A stretch of 9,755 nucleotides of DNA from Treponema sp. (GTDB lineage: Bacteria > Spirochaetota > Spirochaetia > Treponematales > Breznakiellaceae): assembly GCA_031266695.1 (NCBI GenBank), contig JAISAK010000241.1, positions 1 through 9,755 on the forward strand. The letters are read 5' to 3'. Every line of letters begins with the position of its first letter. Positions within the stretch are counted from its first letter, which is position 1. The translations under genes were made by a program, and so were the position numbers. Shown here piece by piece: positions 1-5,684 of this stretch. The notes beneath the pieces are model-generated. The model did not search any database and was not told the origin of the DNA. It saw only the letters and a list, made by a program, of their open reading frames with translations.

Positions 1-76
1 ATAAGGGTATTAAACCCGAATACAACTACCTTATGAGAACGACATACCGCGTGGCTCTGCCGCGCGGTTGTTGATT
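1..76 (-). repeat. Inverted repeat, copy 1 (truncated by window edge)
   Basis: Bases 1-76 are the reverse complement of 5502-5577 with a single difference (G at 41 against T at 5537). The match stops at 76 and reaches the very first base of the window, so this copy probably continues upstream. It lies upstream of the five-gene transport operon and contains a GC-rich hairpin at 46-68. No coding sequence is apparent in it. It could be one copy of a dispersed palindromic repeat family or the end of a non-autonomous mobile cassette; the sequence alone does not decide. Confidence 0.93.
46..68. repeat. GC-rich hairpin inside inverted repeat copy 1
   Basis: The arms ACCGCGTGGC (46-55) and GCCGCGCGGT (59-68) can pair over 10 bp around a TCT loop. 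The only non-Watson-Crick position is a T/G pair, which is tolerated as a wobble in RNA read from this strand. The same hairpin occurs in copy 2 at 5510-5532. The compact GC-rich palindrome resembles REP-like elements, but no family assignment is claimed. Confidence 0.8.
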
Positions 77-89
77 TTCCGGACAGCTT

Positions 90-120
90 TTGCAGGACAA
101 ACTATTAACCGAATTTTAAT
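90..120 (+). promoter_or_regulatory. Possible promoter for the transport operon
   Basis: A TTGCAG (90-95) resembles a -35 box. TTTAAT (115-120) matches the -10 consensus at five of six positions, but the 19-bp spacer is longer than ideal. The region from about 100 to 160 is strikingly AT-rich compared with its surroundings, as expected of a promoter. It lies inside the segment bracketed by the inverted repeats, so the operon would carry its own promoter. Other -10-like hexamers occur up to 148, so the exact site is uncertain. Confidence 0.3.
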
Positions 121-160
121 ACACTGATGACTTTATTTTAATATTCTTAATCTTTAATGA

Positions 161-194
161 GACTTGTTTGAACACTGGAGTTTTCGAACAAGTC
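161..194 (+). promoter_or_regulatory. Leader inverted repeat just upstream of the first gene's RBS
   Basis: GACTTGTTTGAA (161-172) and TTCGAACAAGTC (183-194) are complementary at 11 of 12 positions around a 10-base spacer. The one exception is a T/G wobble in the transcript. The repeat ends 7 bases before the Shine-Dalgarno sequence AAGGAG (202-207) of the binding-protein gene. It could be a dyad operator for a repressor or an mRNA hairpin controlling translation or stability. No run of T follows, so an ordinary intrinsic terminator is unlikely. I do not recognise it as a known riboswitch. Confidence 0.6.
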
Positions 195-217
195 TATTAT
201 TAAGGAGATAAGGAAAA

Positions 218-1240
218 ATGAAAAGAACATTTGTTATGCTGGTTTCGATGATTCTGTCGGGAACCGCCCTCTGCTTTGCCAATGGGGGAAAACAAGCCGC
301 TTCCGGCGGCGCTTCCACCGCCGCGGATACGGGCAATTTACTGATCTACACCTCCAAGCCCGACGAGGACATCGCCACCGTACTTGAGACTTTTAACAAA
401 AAATATCCCGAAATTCGGACAGAGGTGTTCCGTTCCGGTACTGAGGAAGTTATCAGCAAGCTCTATGCCGAAAAGGAGGGAGGCAAAATTCTGGCGGATG
501 TGGTACTGTTGGCAGACAATGTTACCTTTGAGCGGCTTAAACAGGATAAGCTGCTCCTGGCCTATAACTCCCCCGGAACCCAAAACCTGGACGCCGCCTA
601 TTATGACACGGACAAAATGTACTATGGTACTGTGGCGATTTCCTCGGTGCTCATCTACAACACCAACATGGTAAAAAACCCGCCCAGGGACTGGTCAGAC
701 CTGCTCGGCCCCGCCGCAAAAAACAATATTTCCATGGCAAGTCCCCTGTATTCCGGAGCTGCGGCCTATATGCTTGGAGTGCTTACCCGGCAGAGCCAGT
801 TCGGCTGGGACTTTTTCGAGAAACTCAAGGCCAACGATGCCAAAGTGGGCCGGGGTAACGGCGGAGTCATTACCGATGTGGTCAACGGCGAAAAAGCCTA
901 CGGCATAGTGATTGACTATATGGCGTATAATGCAAAAAAAGAGGGAAACCCGGTTGACTTTGTCTTTCCAGCTTCAGGCAGTATCGTGATAACCGAGCCG
1001 GTGGGGATCCTGAGTTCTTCTCCAAATCAGGAGGCGGCAAAAAAATTCGTGGACTTCTTGCTGACCAGGGAAGGGGCGGAGCTGGGAGTGGGCATCGGCC
1101 ATATTCCGCTGGTCAAAGGGGTAAAGCCTCCTGCGGAACTTAAACAGATTGGAGACATCAAGGCGCTTTCCGCCGATGTAAGCGTCATGTACCAAAACCG
1201 GGACACGGACAAAAACCGTTTTACCGCCCTTTTTCAGTAA
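218..1240 (+). CDS. ABC transporter substrate-binding protein, Fe3+/phosphonate/sugar-phosphate superfamily
   Basis: This is the extracytoplasmic receptor that captures the ligand and delivers it to the permease encoded two genes downstream. The 340 residues begin with a basic, hydrophobic signal peptide. Cleavage after CFA (about residue 21) looks likelier than lipidation at Cys19, because ALC is a poor lipobox. A Gly/Ala/Ser-rich linker (23-40) follows. The mature domain has the family pattern: LLIYTSKP (41-48), a ligand-loop-like SGTEEV (73-78), ADVVLLAD (93-100), and the hinge-side segment GIVIDYMAY (229-237). At the place where ferric-binding proteins of the FbpA type carry adjacent iron-binding tyrosines, this protein has Asp233-Tyr234-Met235, so FbpA-style iron binding is doubtful. 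Relatives in this superfamily bind 2-aminoethylphosphonate, or hexose phosphates as in AfuA. The ATG start has AAGGAG 10 bases upstream. It is the first gene of the operon. The family call is firm; the ligand is unknown. Confidence 0.9.
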   Translation: MKRTFVMLVSMILSGTALCFANGGKQAASGGASTAADTGNLLIYTSKPDEDIATVLETFNKKYPEIRTEVFRSGTEEVISKLYAEKEGGKILADVVLLADNVTFERLKQDKLLLAYNSPGTQNLDAAYYDTDKMYYGTVAISSVLIYNTNMVKNPPRDWSDLLGPAAKNNISMASPLYSGAAAYMLGVLTRQSQFGWDFFEKLKANDAKVGRGNGGVITDVVNGEKAYGIVIDYMAYNAKKEGNPVDFVFPASGSIVITEPVGILSSSPNQEAAKKFVDFLLTREGAELGVGIGHIPLVKGVKPPAELKQIGDIKALSADVSVMYQNRDTDKNRFTALFQ

Positions 1241-1242
1241 GC

Positions 1243-2022
1243 ATGAAAATCGCCATGAGTTCCGTCTGCCTCTGGGGGACGGAACTTTCCGAGATTATTC
1301 ATTTTGCGGGCTCCGCGGGGTTTGATGGCCTTGAAGTCTGGATAGAGCAGCTTGGCTCAAAGCCCGACACCGCGCTTGTACGGTATCTTGCGGAAGATCA
1401 GGGCCTTTCCCTTTTTGCCCATGCCGCAAGCTGGGACCTGAATCTCTGTTCTCATAATAATGCCCTGCGGAATACATCCCTTGGCGAAACAAAACGCTCC
1501 ATCGATCTTGCCCGCGAACTGGAGGCGGAAAATATTACGATTCATCCCGGCAGAATGGGTTCCCCCGTGTTTGACAAGGCCTTCTACCTTGGGTTGATGA
1601 CCGAATCCCTGGCGGAAATTTGCCGTTACGCTTCAGAAACAGGCATGACCGTCTCTCTTGAACTCATGGAAAAAATACGCCGGGAATTTGTTACCAACCC
1701 TGAGGTAATGAATATCCTCCTTAATGCGGTGTCCCCCCTGGCCTGCGCCGTTACCCTTGACTCGGCGCATCTGGACAGCGCGGAAATGTTTTTTGAGTAT
1801 TTTTCCGCCCTGCCCCTGACAGATAAAATTCACCTCTCCAACCGTCAGGGGGACAACTACCATACACCGGTCTTTAGCGGCGATATTAACATGATCCGCA
1901 TACTGGAAATGCTTGAGGGGAAAAATCTGCCGGTGGTCATTGAAGGAACCGGCTCAAGCCGGGAGGAATTAGCGTGGACATTGAGGCACATTCGCTCGCT
2001 GTTAAAACAAAAGGTGGCTTGA
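1243..2022 (+). CDS. TIM-barrel sugar-phosphate isomerase/epimerase-like protein
   Basis: This is a 259-residue soluble protein of the xylose-isomerase-like / AP-endonuclease-2 TIM-barrel superfamily. Members isomerise or epimerise sugars and related metabolites, dehydrate inosose, or hydrolyse DNA at abasic sites. The N-terminal strand followed by AGFDGLEVW (29-37) is typical of the sugar-active branch. Candidate divalent-metal ligands are all present: Glu140 (SLELMEK), Asp173 and His176 (TLDSAH), His197 (KIHLSN) and Glu234 (VVIEGT). There is no signal peptide, so it should act in the cytoplasm. The ATG lies 2 bp after the binding-protein stop without a strong ribosome site, which suggests translational coupling. 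Its place between transporter genes implies that it acts on the imported compound or a product of it. The precise reaction cannot be read from the sequence. Confidence 0.83.
   Translation: MKIAMSSVCLWGTELSEIIHFAGSAGFDGLEVWIEQLGSKPDTALVRYLAEDQGLSLFAHAASWDLNLCSHNNALRNTSLGETKRSIDLARELEAENITIHPGRMGSPVFDKAFYLGLMTESLAEICRYASETGMTVSLELMEKIRREFVTNPEVMNILLNAVSPLACAVTLDSAHLDSAEMFFEYFSALPLTDKIHLSNRQGDNYHTPVFSGDINMIRILEMLEGKNLPVVIEGTGSSREELAWTLRHIRSLLKQKVA
1962..1966 (+). promoter_or_regulatory. Ribosome binding site deciding the permease start
   Basis: GGAGG lies 7 bases before the GTG at 1974, inside the 3' end of the isomerase-like gene. It favours that start over the in-frame TTG at 2019, which forms a 4-bp overlap (TTGA) with the upstream stop but has only an AGGTGG at one base distance. 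Confidence 0.6.
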
Positions 2023-3668
2023 CAAGCCTTGGGGGTTTCATCCTTTGCCTGGCTACAGCCGTTGTGTTCATCATGCCCGTGCTGCGGCTGCTGTGGACCA
2101 GCCTGCTTTCCAATGGCCGGTTTTCCCCGGAAGCCTACCGGGATATTCTGGCGAAACCCGCCACCTGGAAAGCCGCGGGAAACAGCCTTTACATCGGCCT
2201 GGCCTCAACCCTGGGCGCAATGGCTTTGGGCCTGGGCCTAAGTTGGCTGGTGGCCTATACCGACATCCGTTTTACCAAAGCGATTTGGTTTCTGGCTTTT
2301 CTTCCCTACATACTGCCCTCGTACAGTATCGCTCTGGCATGGCGGCTCTTCTGTTCACCGAACGGCGCCGTGGCGGTACTGGTCAGCCGGTTCCCCGGCG
2401 CTCCGGCAATGCCGTCTATGTACAGTTACGGCGGTATTATCTTTGTGCATATAGTCAGTGCTTTTTCGCCGGTTTTCCTGCTGATGAGCGCCGCTCTCCG
2501 GCGGGTTCCTCAAGACATGGAATGGGCGGCCAGGGCCGCAGGACTAAAAGGCCTTTCGATTTTCTGGCGTGTCAATGTGCCGCTTATCGCCCCGTCGTTT
2601 ATCAGCGCCGCATTTTTAACCTTTCTTTCGGTGATTGATAATTTCGGCATCCCCGCCATTTTGGGAATTCCCGCAGGGATACAGGTACTACCCACCTACA
2701 TTTACGAACAGATTGCGGGTCTGGGGGCTTCGGTGTTCTCCCGGGCCGCAGTGCTTTCCCTGCTTTTGATCGCCATGTCCTTCCTGGGCTTTGCGGCGCA
2801 GAAGCTTTTACTCCGCAAACCCTGGGAGCTTGAGGCAGTACGGCCCGAAAAAACCGTCAGGGTTTCACTGGGAAAAGCAAGGACTCCCCTTTCCGGGCTG
2901 ATTGTGTTTCTGCTCCTGTTTCTTTCCATCATTCCGGTTTTTTCCATGACCGGTACGGCGCTGAAAAAGGCCATGGGCCTTCCCTTCCGGGCGGGCAATA
3001 TCACTCTGAATAATTTTGCTTTTGTGCTGCTGTCAAACGCCAAATCCCGGCGGGCCATGGTGAACAGCCTGGGTCTGGCGGCGTTTACCGCCGCTGTCTG
3101 CATGGTCATGGGAACCGCTCTGGCGGTGGGGCTGGCAAAGCGGAAAAGCCGCTGGCCCGCAATTATCGAGGCCATGATTCAGATACCCTATTCCATACCG
3201 GGAATTGTCCTTTCCCTCTGTATGATCCTGTTCTGGCTGCAACCCTTGCCCGGTGTTTTTCCCGGCGTGTATGGCACGGTAAAGATTCTGTTTATCGTCT
3301 ACCTTACCCGCTTTTTGGTGGTCCAGTCCAAGGCAAGTTTTAGCGCCATAGCCGGCTTTGATCCGGGCCTGGAAGACGCGGTCCGATCTTCCGGCTGTTC
3401 ATTCCTGTGGGGCTGGGTGCGGATCATCCTGCCGTTGCTGCTGCCCGGCATTATAAGCGGCGCAGTGATGGTGTTTATCGGCGTACTGACCGAGCTTACC
3501 CTTTCATCCCTGCTCTGGTCGGCAGGGGCGGAAACTATCGGTACTACGATTTTAAATTTTGAACAGGCCGGAACCCTGAAATATTCGTCCGCCCTTTCTT
3601 CGGTAGTGTGTATTTTGGTAATCCTGCTTTTTGTCCTCTCCAGGCTGCCGGGGAGAGATAATCCTTAA
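1974..3668 (+). CDS. ABC transporter permease, fused two-domain (FbpB/AfuB type)
   Basis: This is the inner-membrane channel subunit. Its 564 residues contain two tandem BPD_transp_1 permease domains in one chain, as in FbpB/AfuB and related phosphonate permeases, so a single polypeptide would do the work of a permease dimer. Hydrophobic segments run from about residue 20 onward, with roughly 12 membrane spans in all. Each half has an EAA coupling loop for the ATPase: around 183-206 (EWAARAAG, then VNVPL) and 467-490 (EDAVRSSG, then IILPL). A charged linker near 281-305 joins the halves. The chosen GTG start gives a 49-bp overlap with the preceding gene and is supported by GGAGG at 1962-1966. 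A TTG at 2019 is the alternative and would remove only 15 residues ahead of the first helix. The family call is firm, but substrate specificity comes from the binding protein. Confidence 0.92.
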   Translation: MDIEAHSLAVKTKGGLTSLGGFILCLATAVVFIMPVLRLLWTSLLSNGRFSPEAYRDILAKPATWKAAGNSLYIGLASTLGAMALGLGLSWLVAYTDIRFTKAIWFLAFLPYILPSYSIALAWRLFCSPNGAVAVLVSRFPGAPAMPSMYSYGGIIFVHIVSAFSPVFLLMSAALRRVPQDMEWAARAAGLKGLSIFWRVNVPLIAPSFISAAFLTFLSVIDNFGIPAILGIPAGIQVLPTYIYEQIAGLGASVFSRAAVLSLLLIAMSFLGFAAQKLLLRKPWELEAVRPEKTVRVSLGKARTPLSGLIVFLLLFLSIIPVFSMTGTALKKAMGLPFRAGNITLNNFAFVLLSNAKSRRAMVNSLGLAAFTAAVCMVMGTALAVGLAKRKSRWPAIIEAMIQIPYSIPGIVLSLCMILFWLQPLPGVFPGVYGTVKILFIVYLTRFLVVQSKASFSAIAGFDPGLEDAVRSSGCSFLWGWVRIILPLLLPGIISGAVMVFIGVLTELTLSSLLWSAGAETIGTTILNFEQAGTLKYSSALSSVVCILVILLFVLSRLPGRDNP

Positions 3669-3685
3669 TTTAAGCGGAGAAAAAT

Positions 3686-4747
3686 ATGGAAATTAAAATT
3701 GAAGGTGTCGGAAAATATTTCGGAAAAACCGAGGTATTGCGGAATATCAGCCTGGACATTTCCGGCGGCCAATTTGTGTCCCTCCTCGGGCCTTCGGGCT
3801 GCGGTAAAACTACCCTTTTGCGGATTATTGCGGGTTTTGAGCGGCCCGGCACCGGTCAGGTATATTTTGACGGTGTGGTAGTTTCCGGCGGTACAGAAAA
3901 TCTGCCCCCCGAGAAGCGGAATTTTTCCATGGTGTTTCAGTCCTTTGCCCTCTGGCCCCATCTGACGGTCCGGGAACATCTTCGTTTTCCCCTAAAACAT
4001 CATCGCTTCGTGGAACCGGAAATCCACAAAAATCCCCGGAGAAGAATTGAAGAAACCCTGGAAATAATGGGCCTCTCCCCCCTTTCGGATCGTTACCCCT
4101 CCCAGCTTTCAGGCGGACAGCGCCAGCGCGTGGCTCTGGCCAGGGCCATCGTGGTAAGGCCCGGAGTGCTGCTCATGGACGAACCGCTTTCCGCGTTGGA
4201 CGCGGGACTGCGGCTTGCTATGCGGGAGGAAATTCAGCGGATACACCGGATCTGCGGCTGTACCATTCTCTATGTAACTCATGATCAGAGCGAGGCATTG
4301 GCCATGAGTGACCGTATTCTGATTATGAATAACGGCGCTATTGAGCAGAATGGCAGTTCCGCAGATATTTACTACCGCCCGGCGACTCCCTTTGTGGCCC
4401 AGTTTGTTTCCAACAGCAATTTGCTCAAAGGAGAATGGCAGGGGGATATCTTCAGCTTTGATGCCCCGGCCCGGTATCGCTGGACAGTACCCAATGTACG
4501 GGATGCTCTTAAACAAAAGGGGATCTGTCCTCTGCGGCCGGATCAACTGCGGCTCACCAGCAAACCCGGAGAGCTCCCCGGCGTAGTGCAGAACATCCAG
4601 TTCCAGGGCAGGGACAATCATTACACCGTGAGTACCCAAATCGGTAAACTGCGGATACACATTCCGGAACAGGAACGCTACGAAGTGGGTCAGCAGGTCT
4701 TTATCAGCCTCAGGGGATACGCCGAGACCGGAGGGCTTGCGGTGTGA
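3686..4747 (+). CDS. ABC transporter ATP-binding protein (FbpC/AfuC/PotA-like)
   Basis: This is the cytoplasmic ATPase that powers the importer. Its 353 residues show a complete nucleotide-binding domain: Walker A GPSGCGKTT (35-43), Q-loop Gln85, signature LSGGQRQR (141-148), Walker B LLMDEP (162-167) with catalytic Glu166, D-loop SALD (169-172) and switch His199 (THDQSEA). The segment ADIYYRPATPFVAQF (226-240), then a C-terminal beta-rich region to 353, matches the TOBE-type regulatory domain of iron, sulfate, polyamine and sugar importers. The ATG at 3686 has GGAG at 3676-3679, and the gene follows the permease by 17 bp. All catalytic motifs are intact, so the protein should be active. Confidence 0.95.
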   Translation: MEIKIEGVGKYFGKTEVLRNISLDISGGQFVSLLGPSGCGKTTLLRIIAGFERPGTGQVYFDGVVVSGGTENLPPEKRNFSMVFQSFALWPHLTVREHLRFPLKHHRFVEPEIHKNPRRRIEETLEIMGLSPLSDRYPSQLSGGQRQRVALARAIVVRPGVLLMDEPLSALDAGLRLAMREEIQRIHRICGCTILYVTHDQSEALAMSDRILIMNNGAIEQNGSSADIYYRPATPFVAQFVSNSNLLKGEWQGDIFSFDAPARYRWTVPNVRDALKQKGICPLRPDQLRLTSKPGELPGVVQNIQFQGRDNHYTVSTQIGKLRIHIPEQERYEVGQQVFISLRGYAETGGLAV

Positions 4748-5502
4748 AATTCCGGGGTATACTTTTTGATGTGGGCGGCGTTTTCCATGTACCCCGGGAG
4801 GATCCCCGAAGGGAATACGCCTTTATACGCAAAGCCCTCCGAATCCTGGAACAGGCGGGAATAGCTCTGTCCCCCGGCGCCGGAACCACAGTGGAAAAGC
4901 TGCAAGAAATGATCCGGGCGGGAGAGGCGGAATACCGAAACTATGCCGTTGCCAGCCACCGGGAACTGCCGCCCGGGCGGATATGGACGGAATATTTTCT
5001 GAAAGCCCTGAACCTTCCACCGGAACGGCTTGCACCCTCCCGGGCGGAAGAACTCTGTCGCCTGTACGAGGGACGCCGGAGGCTTATCCCCCGTCCTGCC
5101 ATCCGGCGTACCATCGAAAGCCTGCGCGGGATGGGTCTGCGCCAGGGAATTGTGAGCAATGTCACTTCCGCCGCCTTTACCCTCCGGCGCCTGAAACGCT
5201 ACCGCATCGCATCCTTCATGGAAACGGTGATTCTTTCCAGCGTTACCGGAATCCGCAAGCCCGATCCCGCCATTTTTGAAATTGCCCTGGACGCCCTTGG
5301 CCTCAAAGCAGCGGAATGTGTGTATGTGGGAGATCAGATATCGCGGGACCTTTTGGGCGGCAGAAAGGCCGGAATGGGCGCGGTTATCCTGTTTCGCCCC
5401 GCCGAATCTCAAGAAATCCCTCCCGAAGCCAGGGATCTTAAGCCGGACCTGTATGTTGATTCTTTCACATCTATTCAGGATTTTTGTTCGGAAAACCGCT
5501 GA
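4744..5502 (+). CDS. HAD-superfamily hydrolase, probable phosphatase
   Basis: This is a 252-residue haloacid dehalogenase-like protein, probably a cytoplasmic phosphatase. Motif I is FDVGGV, with nucleophile Asp9. Motif II is Ser138 (IVSNV), motif III is Lys172 (RKPDP), and motif IV is GDQISRD with Asp197 and Asp202. A helical cap of subclass IA type lies at about 20-115. The second aspartate of motif I, the usual general acid/base, is replaced by Gly11. Known phosphatases such as YihX share this substitution, so loss of activity does not follow. The GTG start overlaps the ATPase stop by 4 bp (GTGA), showing translational coupling. As the last gene of the import operon it may dephosphorylate the imported compound. 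Phosphonatase activity is an alternative, but I see no specific signature for it. The stop codon's last base is the first base of repeat copy 2. Confidence 0.85.
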   Translation: MKFRGILFDVGGVFHVPREDPRREYAFIRKALRILEQAGIALSPGAGTTVEKLQEMIRAGEAEYRNYAVASHRELPPGRIWTEYFLKALNLPPERLAPSRAEELCRLYEGRRRLIPRPAIRRTIESLRGMGLRQGIVSNVTSAAFTLRRLKRYRIASFMETVILSSVTGIRKPDPAIFEIALDALGLKAAECVYVGDQISRDLLGGRKAGMGAVILFRPAESQEIPPEARDLKPDLYVDSFTSIQDFCSENR

Positions 5503-5577
5503 ATCAACAACCGCGCGGCAGAGCCACGCGGTATGTTGTTCTCATAAGGTAGTTGTATTCGGGTTTAATACCCTTAT
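5502..5577 (+). repeat. Inverted repeat, copy 2
   Basis: This copy matches the reverse complement of 1-76 at 75 of 76 positions. It begins on the final A of the HAD gene's TGA and fills most of the space before the MATE gene. Near-identity over non-coding sequence points to recent duplication, gene conversion, or a functional repeat family. It contains the hairpin at 5510-5532 and continues into a further palindrome ending at 5608. Confidence 0.93.
5510..5532. repeat. GC-rich hairpin inside inverted repeat copy 2
   Basis: ACCGCGCGGC (5510-5519) and GCCACGCGGT (5523-5532) pair around an AGA loop with one C/A mismatch on this strand, which becomes a G/T wobble on the other strand. It is the counterpart of 46-68. 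It lies 8 bases past the HAD stop and could stabilise the 3' end of the operon transcript. It lacks a T-run, so termination by it would have to be non-classical. Confidence 0.75.
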
Positions 5578-5608
5578 AACCGCGGCAGGGCCGCGGGGTA
5601 TCAAACCC
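5561..5608. repeat. Composite palindrome at the outer edge of repeat copy 2
   Basis: The outer arms GGGTTTAATACC (5561-5572) and GGTATCAAACCC (5597-5608) pair at 11 of 12 positions. The inner arms CCGCGGC (5580-5586) and GCCGCGG (5590-5596) pair perfectly around AGG. Bases 5573-5579 remain as a one-sided bulge. The inner stem repeats the theme of the hairpin at 5510-5532, so the element looks built from related palindromic units. The left arm falls within the 76-bp inverted repeat and the remainder beyond its visible limit. Confidence 0.7.
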
Positions 5609-5684
5609 TCAACACGAATGAAGAACCCCGATCAGGTTTCATGGTACTATTCCCTCTCTCCTGTTAATTCTGTATGCTGAAACA

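Noticed and set aside
46..68. CRISPR repeat or tRNA-like structure
   Set aside because: There is no regular repeat-spacer array, and the palindromes do not fold into a tRNA cloverleaf.
4690..5412. 240-codon open frame on the - strand opposite the HAD gene
   Set aside because: Its composition is not protein-like, and the opposite strand carries all HAD motifs in frame.
5502..5608. Intrinsic terminator of the transport operon
   Set aside because: The stems are strong, but no T-rich tract follows any of them, so I call the structure a repeat rather than a classical terminator. An effect on mRNA stability remains possible.
1..5608. Insertion sequence or composite transposon
   Set aside because: All five genes between the repeats are transport or metabolic genes. 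No transposase, integrase or resolvase is present and no target duplication can be checked at the window edge.
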